NCBI GenBank assembly: GCA_001875345.1
Contig: MIZA01000003.1
Span: forward strand, 1 to 40,290
Source: Marine Group III euryarchaeote CG-Epi1
GTDB lineage: Archaea > Thermoplasmatota > Poseidoniia > MGIII > CG-Epi1
Direction: 5' to 3'
DNA: 40,290 nt
The translations under genes were made by a program, and so were the position numbers. The notes beneath the pieces are model-generated. The model made no database searches. It worked only from the letters and a program-made list of their open reading frames with translations, and had not been told where the DNA came from. Shown here piece after piece: positions 27,193 through 35,513 of the stretch (positions are counted from its first letter, which is position 1; each line of letters starts with the position of its first letter).

Positions 27193-27222
27193 TTTATATA
27201 AATTTATTTGTTGATATATATG
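27193..27222. promoter_or_regulatory. AT-rich divergent promoter region
   Basis: The 154-base gap between the giant surface gene and the propeller/TPR gene contains TTTATATAAA at 27193-27202 and GATATATATG at 27213-27222. The second lies about 44-53 bases before the plus-strand ATG at 27266. The first is nearly symmetrical and could serve either strand. A weaker box on the minus strand (TTTTTAAT, about 27132-27140) sits at leaderless distance from 27111. Which box is used cannot be decided. Confidence 0.4.
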
Positions 27223-27265
27223 TGTAAAAAGAGATAAATATGAGCTTGAATGGATTGTTGTGCTA

Positions 27266-28729
27266 ATGTCTGCAAATTCTAAATTTCAAATAAACACTTC
27301 TGACACTATTAAGTGCATTTCTTCGTCGGAAGGCGGGAGGAAAATAGCTTTTGGAAATAATAGCGGCGATATTTTTTTAGTCGATAATGAAGGACAGACA
27401 ATTTGGGAAAAAAACATCGGCGATGGCACTTATGGAATCGCGATTATGAAAGATGGCAAGAGAGTCATTTGCGGCGGAAAAGACTGCAAGTTAAGAATGT
27501 TTAATTCTTTGGGAAATGTTGAATGGGAAGTTAATGTGGGAAAAGCCATTTGGTCGCTTGCGGTCGACCCAAATGGGCAGGTCGTTGTGATTGGAACTGG
27601 AGATTCAATCTCAATGTTTACAGAAAGTGGAACTAAATTATGGGAATATGATACCAGCAGAGCGATGGTAGGCGTTGGCGTATCAAGAAACGGGGCACAT
27701 GTTGTAGCGTGCGCTGACGAATTTTTGTACTGTCTGGACTCTGAAGGCAATCTATCTTGGAAAAAACAAAGAAGTGATGCACTATGGGATGTCGACATTG
27801 AAAAAGATAACAACTCGATAATAATTGGTGGTTGGGATTGCACAATTTATTCATTAGACTTACATGGAAATGAAATTTGGAATTATGAAACAAAAGGATA
27901 CGTTCGCTCTGTTAGGCCACTTAATGATGGAGGTGTTCTAGCTGGATCTCACGATAACAAAATCTACATATTAAATGATAAAGGTGAAGTAGTAAAAAAT
28001 TTCGAAACGGGCGGAGAGATAACGTGTGTTTGTTCGACTTTAGCATCGGATTATATTTACGCAGGCGCTGGCAACACCATATTGGCATTTGATACAGATG
28101 AAGGAACAATGCCTGCATCTCATGAGGAACCTTCAACACCTAGCAGTAATGTTCCAGAAAAGGAGACTGCAAGAAACGATGATAATGAAGAGTACGAGCC
28201 TATGTTTGGCTTTGGGATGTTTGATGAACCAAGTCCCGACACTACAGAAATTTTAGAGAGAGATGATTACATTAGTAGTGAAACAACAACAGCCACTGAA
28301 GATTATTCCTCGCATTCAGAAAGTTATTCTAATACTTACCAAAGAAATACTCCTTCATATGTAGATAGCAGTGAAAATATAGATCGAGGAGGAGAGTATA
28401 GAGAGTTTGCTGCAAAAGTCTTGAAAGGAGATGTGAAGAACTATCTAAGGCTCGGGAATGCTGCATGGGCTGAAAAGCGACTAGAGCGAGCAGCTGAACA
28501 TTTTAGAAAGGCTACTGAAATCAATCCTGATGAACCAAGAGCTTGGCATAACTTAGCTGTTTGTAATTATCACCTGGCACTGAAGAGAAATCCTGATGAT
28601 GTTGAAGGAGCTGTTGAAAGTGCATTTGGTCCGCTTGAAATTGCAAAAGAAAAAGGCGGTAGCGAATATACTAGCGTTAACAAAACATTGGCCTTTTTGG
28701 CATCGCAAATAGGTATTGAAGAAGATTAA
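27266..28729 (+). CDS. Beta-propeller (PQQ/WD-like) and TPR protein
   Basis: Cytoplasmic protein of 487 residues without a signal peptide. Residues about 5-285 form a seven-bladed propeller; the blades share the pattern G-x-x-x-W-x-x-x (GNVEWEVNVGKAIWSLAVD, GNLSWKKQRSDALWDVDIE, GNEIWNYETKGYVRSV). An acidic, Ser/Thr-rich and probably disordered linker covers about 285-380. The C-terminus has one or two TPR units (AWAEKRLERAAEHFRKATEI, AWHNLAVCNYHLAL). I chose the ATG at 27266 over a GTG six bases earlier. Both parts are protein-binding modules, so a scaffold is likely. It is divergent from the giant surface gene, which has its own cytoplasmic coiled coil; a physical link is inference. It overlaps the next gene by four bases. 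Confidence 0.85.
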   Translation: MSANSKFQINTSDTIKCISSSEGGRKIAFGNNSGDIFLVDNEGQTIWEKNIGDGTYGIAIMKDGKRVICGGKDCKLRMFNSLGNVEWEVNVGKAIWSLAVDPNGQVVVIGTGDSISMFTESGTKLWEYDTSRAMVGVGVSRNGAHVVACADEFLYCLDSEGNLSWKKQRSDALWDVDIEKDNNSIIIGGWDCTIYSLDLHGNEIWNYETKGYVRSVRPLNDGGVLAGSHDNKIYILNDKGEVVKNFETGGEITCVCSTLASDYIYAGAGNTILAFDTDEGTMPASHEEPSTPSSNVPEKETARNDDNEEYEPMFGFGMFDEPSPDTTEILERDDYISSETTTATEDYSSHSESYSNTYQRNTPSYVDSSENIDRGGEYREFAAKVLKGDVKNYLRLGNAAWAEKRLERAAEHFRKATEINPDEPRAWHNLAVCNYHLALKRNPDDVEGAVESAFGPLEIAKEKGGSEYTSVNKTLAFLASQIGIEED

Positions 28730-29859
28730 ACTTCTGTTATAACTGATTCATAGTAAGTATAACTTACGTAAAGTATCCAATCATTTCCTTGATCTACTTC
28801 ATTAAATAACTCAGGGACTATAGAAGGTGCATCATTACAAGTAATGGAAGTAACCCAACTACCTTGGCCTTTAGCACTGGTGTAACCATTTTGAAATAAA
28901 TATTGTTTAACTTCATTTTCTGAACCCAAAGATAAAATCAAATCATCAGGAATAGAAGACAAAACGTCAAAATTAAGTTCAAGGTTGCCTGAAGTTCCAT
29001 TTTCAGTTAAGTTGAAAACATAATTTGTTGAAACTCCAAGTGAAAAATCATCAGGAAATAAAGTTCCTACCACTGGATTATCTGGCGAGTCAAGATCTTC
29101 GTCTTCTTCCCATTCTAGATCATAAGAAGCTGAAGTCAAATTGTAGGGATAAGCATGATTTTGAGTTGTTGTGGCGCCTTCTGCAGTGTAACCAGCAAAT
29201 GCTGGAATTGTTATTTCATTTTGAATAAATTCTACATTGTAGGTTCTTATGTTGACTAATACCCAAGTTTCTGCAGTACTAGATTCATTGCTAGAGTCCC
29301 TGACTGTTAATGTGACTGTGTAATTCCCTATACTAGTGTATTCATGATTTGGACGTAGTAATGATGAAGTGGAACCATCGCCAAAATCCCATTCAAATTC
29401 TAACACATCTCCATCTGGATCGCTAGAAGCTCCACCATCAAAAAAGGCGATACTGTTAACTTTGACTTGTTGACCGAGCCCACCATACGTAGCCTCTAAA
29501 CTTGCTAAAGGGGCTTGATTTCTGTACAATATGTCTACATCCTTTTTAGCAACACCTATTCTACTATCATCATCAACTACGGTTAATGTTACTGTGTAAG
29601 TGCCTTCATCTTTATAGGTGTGTTCGACAGCCTTGCCCGAGCTGCCACTATCATCTCCGAAATCCCAAAGAAATTTGGCTCCCTTAGGATTATTGCCTGA
29701 GGCCATAAATTGAATTGTATCTCCCTCAACAAATGACTCTGCTAGAATTGAAATATCTACGCCATCTAAAGATTCTGGAGTACTATCTAGACAGCCCGGA
29801 ATTAGCATCATCGCTGCAATAAGCCATATTTTGCGCACAGTATGGTAAAAACTGCTCAT
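28726..29859 (-). CDS. PKD-domain lipoprotein
   Basis: Secreted lipoprotein of 377 residues. The signal peptide ends in a lipobox LIPGC (Cys near 23). Two PKD domains follow: the first at about 33-110 with WDFGDDSG and HTYKDEGTYTVTLTV, the second at about 115-205 with WDFGDGS and HEYTSIGNYTVTLTV. The C-terminal 170 residues are a beta-rich region I do not recognise, with a Cys near 346. PKD domains act in protein or polysaccharide binding at archaeal surfaces. The gene is convergent with the propeller/TPR gene and divergent from psmA. AGGTGG lies about 12 bases before the ATG. Confidence 0.85.
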   Translation of the reverse strand: MSSFYHTVRKIWLIAAMMLIPGCLDSTPESLDGVDISILAESFVEGDTIQFMASGNNPKGAKFLWDFGDDSGSSGKAVEHTYKDEGTYTVTLTVVDDDSRIGVAKKDVDILYRNQAPLASLEATYGGLGQQVKVNSIAFFDGGASSDPDGDVLEFEWDFGDGSTSSLLRPNHEYTSIGNYTVTLTVRDSSNESSTAETWVLVNIRTYNVEFIQNEITIPAFAGYTAEGATTTQNHAYPYNLTSASYDLEWEEDEDLDSPDNPVVGTLFPDDFSLGVSTNYVFNLTENGTSGNLELNFDVLSSIPDDLILSLGSENEVKQYLFQNGYTSAKGQGSWVTSITCNDAPSIVPELFNEVDQGNDWILYVSYTYYESVITEV

Positions 29860-29886
29860 TTAATAATTAAGCCACCTACCGATACT

Positions 29887-29894
29887 CTTTATTA
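29887..29894 (+). promoter_or_regulatory. Possible TATA box of the psmA superoperon
   Basis: CTTTATTA lies 32-39 bases before the ATG at 29926. It would give a leader of only about ten bases and is too close to the alternative GTG at 29899, which supports the ATG. Confidence 0.4.
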
Positions 29895-29925
29895 GAGCGT
29901 GAAACGGTGGCATGTAGGTATTTTT

Positions 29926-30639
29926 ATGCAAGCAGGACACATGGCATATGACCGAGCAATAACTGTATTTTCTCCAGACGGGAGATTATTTCAAGTTGAA
30001 TACGCAAGGGAAGCAGTAAAGAGAGGGACTACCACCGTTGGAGTGAAATTCAAAAATGGTGTTGTATTAATAGTAGACAAGAGATTGAGCTCTAAATTAA
30101 TAGAAGCAGACAGTATTGAAAAAATATTCAAAATAGATGGACATGTGGGTTGTGCAACCTCAGGTTTAGTTGCTGATGCAAGAGCATTAGTTGATAAAGC
30201 TCGAGTAGAATGTCAAGTCAACACATTTAATTATGACGAAGAGTTAGCTGTTGCTTCTCTAGTTAAAAAATTATGTGACTTTAAGCAAAGCTACACTCAG
30301 TATGGAGGAGTAAGGCCATTCGGTACGGCAATGCTAATTGCTGGAATAGATGCATCAGGACCTCATCTCTACGAGACTGATCCTTCAGGTGCAATGATGG
30401 CGTACAAGGCTGGAGGAATTGGCGCTGGAAGAAATGAAGTAATGGAAGTCTTCGAAAAAGATTACAAAGATAATATGACTGAAAAGCAAGCTATCAATCT
30501 AGGATTGAAAGCTCTTTCCGCAGCTAACGATAACAATCTGAAAGCTGAAGTCATTGAAATCGCAGTTATAAGTACAGAAAGAGAATTTGGAACATTAGAC
30601 CCTAAAGTAGTCAGTGGAGAAATTAAAAAAATTAAGTAA
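29926..30639 (+). CDS. psmA: Proteasome alpha subunit
   Basis: Forms the outer gated rings of the 20S proteasome. The N-terminal gate segment and first helix are intact: [21 protein letters not shown] with the conserved Tyr-Asp-Arg. There is also the typical [11 protein letters not shown] and the GG-x-RPFG stretch near residue 134. A GTG at 29899 would add nine residues unlike the family; the ATG at 29926 gives the usual MQ-x-G-x-MAYDR beginning and is preceded by AGGT seven bases upstream. The 237 residues match the family. It is joined to the SBDS gene by TAATG. The beta subunit and PAN are elsewhere. Confidence 0.97.
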   Translation: MQAGHMAYDRAITVFSPDGRLFQVEYAREAVKRGTTTVGVKFKNGVVLIVDKRLSSKLIEADSIEKIFKIDGHVGCATSGLVADARALVDKARVECQVNTFNYDEELAVASLVKKLCDFKQSYTQYGGVRPFGTAMLIAGIDASGPHLYETDPSGAMMAYKAGGIGAGRNEVMEVFEKDYKDNMTEKQAINLGLKALSAANDNNLKAEVIEIAVISTEREFGTLDPKVVSGEIKKIK

Positions 30640-31331
30640 TGGTATCTCTTGAAGATGCTGTAATTGCCAGGCTTGAAGCTGGTGGGCATCGCTTCGAAAT
30701 ACTAATAGATCCTAATGAAGCTCAAGCTTTCAAAGAAGGTGACGAAATTGATTGGGAAGACAGCATTGCAGTGGATGGAATATGGGCTGACAGTGCAAAG
30801 GGTGAGAGATCTCCAGAAAATATTTTAAATGATTTTTTCGAGTCATCAGATTTGATAGATATTTATAAGAAAATATTAACTGAAGGAACAATTCAATTAA
30901 CTTCTGAACAGAAAAAGGAAATGGTTGATAACAAAAGGAAGCAGATATTATCCCACATTGTCGCTAACGCTATGAACCCGCAAACGGGTGGAGCGCATCC
31001 TCCACAGAGAATTGAAAATGCTATTATTGAAGCAAAATATAACTTTGATCCAATTAGAAGTGTTGAGAGACAAGTTGAAGACATTGTAAGAAAAATAAGG
31101 CCATTAATTCCTATATCTTTTGAAAAAGTTAAGGCAGCGGTTAAAATTCCAGCAATATATGTTGGGAAATGTTATGGTCAAATGTCTGGATTGGGGGCTA
31201 TTGAAAATGAAGAATACCAAAGCGACGGAAGCTGGATAGGAATTGTAAAGATGTCAGCAGCTTCCTACAATGAACTTGAAAATTTGTTAGGATCTACCAC
31301 AAAAGGTACTGCTGAATTGAAAATAATTTAG
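30639..31331 (+). CDS. sdo1: Ribosome maturation protein SDO1 (SBDS)
   Basis: Orthologue of the SBDS protein, which in eukaryotes works with EFL1 to release eIF6 from 60S subunits. The N-terminal FYSH domain begins VIARLEAGGHRFEILIDP. The central helical domain carries NPQTGGAHPPQRIENAI near residues 108-124, the best-known signature. A ferredoxin-like C-terminal domain completes the 230 residues, the normal archaeal length. It is the second gene of the superoperon, followed by a 69-base gap before rrp4. Confidence 0.96.
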   Translation: MVSLEDAVIARLEAGGHRFEILIDPNEAQAFKEGDEIDWEDSIAVDGIWADSAKGERSPENILNDFFESSDLIDIYKKILTEGTIQLTSEQKKEMVDNKRKQILSHIVANAMNPQTGGAHPPQRIENAIIEAKYNFDPIRSVERQVEDIVRKIRPLIPISFEKVKAAVKIPAIYVGKCYGQMSGLGAIENEEYQSDGSWIGIVKMSAASYNELENLLGSTTKGTAELKII

Positions 31332-31370
31332 AAACAAATCTTCATATAGGGGTAAGTTTGGAAAGGATTG

Positions 31371-31378
31371 TTATAATT
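31371..31378 (+). promoter_or_regulatory. Possible internal promoter before rrp4
   Basis: TTATAATT lies 23-30 bases before the ATG at 31401, inside the only sizeable gap of the superoperon (31332-31400). It could let the exosome genes be transcribed apart from psmA and sdo1. It is a composition-based guess. Confidence 0.35.
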
Positions 31379-31400
31379 GAAAAAATAATGGATGATTCAT

Positions 31401-32084
31401 ATGAGCGAAGAATCAAAAAATAATAAAAAAAGTGAGAATTCTAAAGGATTTGTACTTCCTGGCGATTTACTAGAAACAAAAAGTAAACCAGGCAAGGGAA
31501 TTTTTAGAAAAGATGGACGAGTTTATTCCTCAGTAGTAGGTTACTCAAATGATAGAAGTGGATACATGAATGTCAATGCAATTAAAGGCAGATATAATCC
31601 AAAAGTTGGTGACAAAATAGTTGCAATTTGTGCTGAAACTGGACCTTCTGTTTGGAGAATGGATATTGGTGCTGCATTTAATTCAACACTTCATCATAGT
31701 GAATCAGGATGGAAAGTACCATTCGGAGATACTGCACGATTTTTATCAATCGGCGATGCAGTTTGGGCTGAAGTTTTCATGGTAGATGCTGCCGGTTCAC
31801 ACCAAATAACTTTGAAAAAAGATGATTGTAGAAAATTATACTCTGGAACTGTAGTGAAAGTAGAACCTACTGCGGTACCGAGAGTTATCGGAAAGCAGGG
31901 GTCAATGATTACTGCTATACGTGAAAAAACAAATACTCGTATTCAGATAGGTCAAAATGGATTTATTTGGATTGATGGTAAGGGGGAAGATATCTCTAAG
32001 GCACAAAAAGCTATGGAGACAATTGATCGAGAAGCTTCCTCAGAAGGTTTAACTAAAAAAATAGAAAAATTATTGGAGAAATAA
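31401..32084 (+). CDS. rrp4: Exosome RNA-binding subunit Rrp4
   Basis: Cap subunit of the archaeal exosome that guides RNA into the Rrp41/Rrp42 ring. An N-terminal domain (PGDLLETKSKPGKGIFRKDGRVYSS begins the fold, near residues 20-45) is followed by an S1 domain around 65-140 and a KH domain with VPRVIGKQGSMI near 160-172. I chose the ATG at 31401 (227 aa), preceded at once by GGATGAT and at leaderless distance from a TATA-like box. An ATG nine bases earlier is also possible. The Rrp41 gene begins one base after the stop. Confidence 0.95.
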   Translation: MSEESKNNKKSENSKGFVLPGDLLETKSKPGKGIFRKDGRVYSSVVGYSNDRSGYMNVNAIKGRYNPKVGDKIVAICAETGPSVWRMDIGAAFNSTLHHSESGWKVPFGDTARFLSIGDAVWAEVFMVDAAGSHQITLKKDDCRKLYSGTVVKVEPTAVPRVIGKQGSMITAIREKTNTRIQIGQNGFIWIDGKGEDISKAQKAMETIDREASSEGLTKKIEKLLEK

Positions 32085-32085
32085 A

Positions 32086-32808
32086 ATGGCTGGCCAAACA
32101 GATATGGAATTAATTAAAGACGGAGTCCGTCTAGACGGAAGAAAACCCGATGAACTAAGAGAAGTGAAAATCACTGCAGGTGTTTTAGATAATGCAGATG
32201 GTTCTTGTTATCTTGAATGGGGTAACAACAAAATTTATGCAGGTGTATTCGGACCTATGGAATGTCATCCTAGACACAAACAAAAAGCAGATAGAGCTAT
32301 TGTTCAAGCAAGATATACTATGGCTCCTTTTAGTGTAAATGACAGAAAAAGACCTGGATTAGACCGAAGATCTAGTGAGATATCTTACATTGTTTCTCAA
32401 GCATTTGAAAAAGTAGTTATGGTAGAAGAATTTCCAAAAGCGTCTATACGTGTAGATATGCAGGTTGTAGAAGCTCATGCAGGTACTCGATGTGCTGCAA
32501 TGACTGCAGCTTCTGTAGCTTTAGCTGATGCAGGTATACCAATGAGAGATATGATTCCTGCTTGTGCTTCTGGAAAAGTTAATGACGTAGTGGTGCTAGA
32601 TTTGAACAAGGAAGAAGATAACTATGGGCAAGCTGATTTGCCTTTAGCAATAATTCCAAGTACTGGAGAAGTTGTCTTGCTACAGTTAGACGGACACTTA
32701 ACTCCAGACCAATTCGAGGAAGCTATGGATTTAGCTACTAGCGGATGTATGGATTTGTACAAGATTATGCGAGATGCTTTAGACAAAAGCTACGGAGGTA
32801 AGAAATGA
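32086..32808 (+). CDS. rrp41: Exosome catalytic subunit Rrp41
   Basis: RNase PH-fold subunit with the phosphorolytic active site of the exosome. The fold starts RLDGRKPDELREVKI. RNA-binding arginines are present in RPGLDRRSSEIS near 84-95, and the acidic catalytic region reads DLNKEEDNYGQADLPLA near 170-186, keeping the conserved aspartates. The 240 residues match the family. With Rrp42, whose gene follows by an ATGA overlap, it forms the hexameric ring that degrades or tails RNA from the 3' end. Confidence 0.97.
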   Translation: MAGQTDMELIKDGVRLDGRKPDELREVKITAGVLDNADGSCYLEWGNNKIYAGVFGPMECHPRHKQKADRAIVQARYTMAPFSVNDRKRPGLDRRSSEISYIVSQAFEKVVMVEEFPKASIRVDMQVVEAHAGTRCAAMTAASVALADAGIPMRDMIPACASGKVNDVVVLDLNKEEDNYGQADLPLAIIPSTGEVVLLQLDGHLTPDQFEEAMDLATSGCMDLYKIMRDALDKSYGGKK

Positions 32809-33587
32809 GCAGCGACAGTGTTTCAAACTTAATGAAAGGACATATGGAATCTTTAGCTGCTGAAGGAAAGAGAGCTGATGGAAGAGGCATTAATGAATTT
32901 AGAGAAGTAAAAATAGAAACTGGAATGATTAACACTGCTGAGGGTTCTTCCATGGTTCATCTAGGTAAAACTAAGGTTCTTTGTGGAATTAAGTTGTTAA
33001 TAGGAACACCCTACGGTGATTCTCCAGGAAGTGGAACTATGACCACTTCAACTGAATTAGCTCCTTTAGCAGATCAGTCTTTTGATCCTGGACCACCTCG
33101 TGAAGCTTCAATTGAATTAGCAAGAGTTGTTGATAGAGGCATACGCGAATCCAGAATGATCGATTTTGATGCCCTGTGTATAGAACACGGTGAGCGTGTT
33201 TGGATGGTTTACATTGATTTACACATCTTAGATAATGGCGGTAACTTGTTTGACTGTTGTACATTGGCTGCAGCTGCTGCTTTATCTAACGCTAAAATAC
33301 CAAATGTTCAACATGGAATTGCTGACGAAGACGTTGATTTACCAGTTACATGCTGGCCAATTTCCTGTACCTTCGGAAGACTTGGAGATACTGTCATTTT
33401 AGATCCAACATCTGATGAAGAATCTGTCATGAGTGCAAGATTAACTGTAGCTCATGATGAAGATGGAAATATAAGAGCGGCTCAAAAAGGTATGAATGGA
33501 GCATTTACTGATGCTGAAGTTAGAGAAGCTGTGAAAACTGCACGAAAGAGCGATAATGTTTTACGTGAGGCTCTAAAAGGGATATAG
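32805..33587 (+). CDS. rrp42: Exosome non-catalytic subunit Rrp42
   Basis: Second RNase PH-fold subunit of the exosome ring, structurally needed but without its own phosphorolytic site. It begins with the Rrp42-type RADGRGINEFREVKIETGM and carries GTMTTSTELAPLADQSFDPGPP near 70-91. The catalytic aspartate motif of Rrp41 is replaced. The 260 residues are typical. The stop TAG is followed directly by the ATG of the L37Ae gene. Confidence 0.96.
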   Translation: MSSDSVSNLMKGHMESLAAEGKRADGRGINEFREVKIETGMINTAEGSSMVHLGKTKVLCGIKLLIGTPYGDSPGSGTMTTSTELAPLADQSFDPGPPREASIELARVVDRGIRESRMIDFDALCIEHGERVWMVYIDLHILDNGGNLFDCCTLAAAAALSNAKIPNVQHGIADEDVDLPVTCWPISCTFGRLGDTVILDPTSDEESVMSARLTVAHDEDGNIRAAQKGMNGAFTDAEVREAVKTARKSDNVLREALKGI

Positions 33588-33815
33588 ATGAGTCAGGGTA
33601 CGAAGAAGGTTGGAAGTACAGGCAGATTTGGACCAAGATATGGTGTTTCTGTTAGAAGACGCTTAGGTGCTGTTGAGAAAAAACAGAAGCAGAAGTTTGA
33701 ATGTCCATCTTGTTCTAAGACTAACGTAAAAAGAATTTCAACTGGAATTTACAGTTGTAATAGTTGTGGTTACCAATTTGCTAGTGGTGCATATTATCCA
33801 ACGAGGGACGACTAA
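33588..33815 (+). CDS. rpl37ae: Ribosomal protein L37Ae (eL43)
   Basis: Small zinc-ribbon protein of the large ribosomal subunit, 75 residues. The N-terminus is basic with the family phrase [15 protein letters not shown]. Two cysteine pairs, CPSC and CNSC, form the zinc site, and the C-terminus reads GAYYPT. It shares its stop with the RpoP start as TAATG and keeps its usual place in the exosome superoperon. Confidence 0.97.
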   Translation: MSQGTKKVGSTGRFGPRYGVSVRRRLGAVEKKQKQKFECPSCSKTNVKRISTGIYSCNSCGYQFASGAYYPTRDD

Positions 33816-33955
33816 TGGTTAATTACAAGTGTGCTTCTTGTGGTACTAGATTAGATATGGACTTGGAAGTCCTTGGTCTTACATGCCGTGTTTGCGGTGA
33901 AAAAATATTTTATAAAATAAGACCATCCACTAAGAAAACAGTTGTTTCCGATTAA
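33815..33955 (+). CDS. rpoP: RNA polymerase subunit P (RpoP/Rpb12)
   Basis: A 46-residue protein, read from the bases directly. It has the zinc ribbon YKCASCG near 4-10 and LTCRVCGEKIFYKIR near 22-36, matching archaeal RpoP, which helps stabilise open promoter complexes. It is linked by TAATG overlaps at both ends, to the L37Ae gene before it and pcc1 after it. Its position between those two is the conserved archaeal order. Confidence 0.93.
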   Translation: MVNYKCASCGTRLDMDLEVLGLTCRVCGEKIFYKIRPSTKKTVVSD

Positions 33956-34182
33956 TGAAAGCTCAAGTTAGCTTGAAAATGGGAACTAATTCCAAACATA
34001 TAGCAAGAGCTTTAATGGATGAGGCAAAAGATAAACTTCCAAAAGTAGATGTTGAAGTTATTCCAGCAGGTGAAAAAGTGAAAATCGAAATAGAAGCTGA
34101 AGATTTTACTAGTCTAAGAGCTGCGCTAAATTCTTTTTTAGGATGGGCATATTGTGCAGAAGGAGTTTTAGATAATGGATAA
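33955..34182 (+). CDS. pcc1: KEOPS complex subunit Pcc1
   Basis: Small dimerising subunit of the KEOPS complex that makes the t6A modification of tRNA position 37. The 75 residues have the Pcc1 pattern of beta strands and two helices, with IEIEAEDFTSLRAALNSFL near residues 43-61 and WAYCAEGVL at the end. The next gene overlaps it by eight bases. Other KEOPS genes (kae1, bud32, cgi121) are not in the window. Confidence 0.88.
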   Translation: MKAQVSLKMGTNSKHIARALMDEAKDKLPKVDVEVIPAGEKVKIEIEAEDFTSLRAALNSFLGWAYCAEGVLDNG

Positions 34183-34555
34183 AATAACTGAAGAAAATAT
34201 TCAAGAGAAAATTAATCTTTTCCAACAGATGCAGCAACAAGCCCAAGCTCTAACCCAACAAACTTCTCAAATCGAAATGTCTGTTAATGAAATTGAAAGA
34301 ACTCTTAACGAAATTGAGGATACAAATGATAAAAGTACATTGTACAGAGCCATTGGATCTATTATGCAGAAAGTTGATAACGTTAAACAACTAAAAAAAG
34401 AACTAATGGATGAAAAAGAAACTCTGGAAATAAGAAATAAAAGTCTAAAAGGTCAAGTAGAAAATCTAAATGTCCAAATTAATGAGATGCAAAGTAAGCT
34501 AACTCCTATTGTTCAAAGTCTACAGGAAAATAAAAATCAAGATGTTACTCAATGA
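34175..34555 (+). CDS. pfdB: Prefoldin beta subunit
   Basis: Subunit of the hexameric prefoldin chaperone that passes unfolded proteins to the thermosome. Of 126 residues, two long coiled-coil helices (about 5-45 and 75-115) flank a short hairpin with STLYRAIGSIMQKVD near 49-63, the family hallmark. Glutamine-rich helix ends are usual. It overlaps pcc1 upstream by eight bases and the DHH gene downstream by fourteen. Confidence 0.94.
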   Translation: MDKITEENIQEKINLFQQMQQQAQALTQQTSQIEMSVNEIERTLNEIEDTNDKSTLYRAIGSIMQKVDNVKQLKKELMDEKETLEIRNKSLKGQVENLNVQINEMQSKLTPIVQSLQENKNQDVTQ

Positions 34556-35489
34556 TTCCTCAAAAAAATTATTTGAGAAAAAATTATTATTATTAGTTCA
34601 TCATCATGCCGATGTTGACGCCGTAGCTTCCGCCATAGCATTACAAACTGTATTCGAAGACGCTATAATTTGTGCTCCAGATAAAGTGAGTTCTCACGGT
34701 CAGAAAATAGCCGAATTTAATGAAATTGATATTCTTATGGAGTCTCCTAAAAAATGGGAAGGGACGGTCATTGCCTTAGACAGTCCAAACCCTCAACATT
34801 GTAGCCCTGTCCCTAAAGCTCAAAACATGATTGTAATTGATCACCATACAAAAATTGAAGGATGGCCTGAAGGAACGGAAGTAATCCACCAGCCAAATAA
34901 GACTAGTACTGCAGAAATTATTATACAAATAATTGATGAATTAGGTTTAGCAATTAACAAAAAATGTGCTAATGTATTACTTGCAGCGATTTACACAGAT
35001 ACAGGTCAATTCAGACACGCAAACAACGAAACATTTAGTTCAGCAAGTATATTGTGTGATAATGGAGCTGAACCCCAGGAAGTCATTAACCTACTAGATA
35101 GTGAAAGACCACTAATTCAAAAAGTTACATTTTTGAAAGCAGCGCAAAACATGAAATGGATTCAGCATGGAAAGTGGATTGTCGCAACAAGTATCGTCGG
35201 ATCTTTCGAATCTGGTAGTGCAAGACACATGATAGTTTTGGGTGCTGATATAGCCATAGTAGGATCTAGTAAGAAAAATGGTGAGATGCGCCTTTCTACA
35301 AGAGCTTCAAATCGAATAGTATCTAAAGGTTTTAATTTGACTAAAATACTAGAAAAAATATGTGAAATAAATGAAGGTTCTTCAGGTGGCCACCCTGGTG
35401 CTGCAGGATATAATGGAACTGGAGATACTGAAGCAATTATCGAGATTGCTAAACAAGAATCAATCGACAAAATAACCCAACTATCTTAA
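34542..35489 (+). CDS. DHH/DHHA1 phosphoesterase (NrnA-like)
   Basis: Manganese-dependent phosphoesterase of the DHH superfamily, possibly an oligoribonuclease or pAp phosphatase. The N-terminal DHH domain has VHHHADVDAVASA near residues 19-31, ALDSPNP near 79 and the namesake VIDHHTK near 104-110. The C-terminal DHHA1 domain ends with SSGGHPGAAGYNG near 285-297, the substrate-binding loop. The ATG at 34542 (315 aa) is preferred; an earlier ATG would add basic residues inside prefoldin. An enzyme that clears short RNAs would complement the exosome encoded just upstream, but this is inference. Confidence 0.88.
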   Translation: MLLNDSSKKLFEKKLLLLVHHHADVDAVASAIALQTVFEDAIICAPDKVSSHGQKIAEFNEIDILMESPKKWEGTVIALDSPNPQHCSPVPKAQNMIVIDHHTKIEGWPEGTEVIHQPNKTSTAEIIIQIIDELGLAINKKCANVLLAAIYTDTGQFRHANNETFSSASILCDNGAEPQEVINLLDSERPLIQKVTFLKAAQNMKWIQHGKWIVATSIVGSFESGSARHMIVLGADIAIVGSSKKNGEMRLSTRASNRIVSKGFNLTKILEKICEINEGSSGGHPGAAGYNGTGDTEAIIEIAKQESIDKITQLS

Positions 35490-35513
35490 CTGTAGCTCCC
35501 TTTATACTCAATT

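Noticed and set aside
27112-27265. A small RNA gene in the 154-base gap
   Set aside because: The gap is AT-rich with TATA-like boxes and has no stable stem, C/D box pair or tRNA-like arm that I can find.
29899-29925. GTG start for psmA at 29899
   Set aside because: It adds nine residues not seen in the family, and the TATA-like box would be too close.
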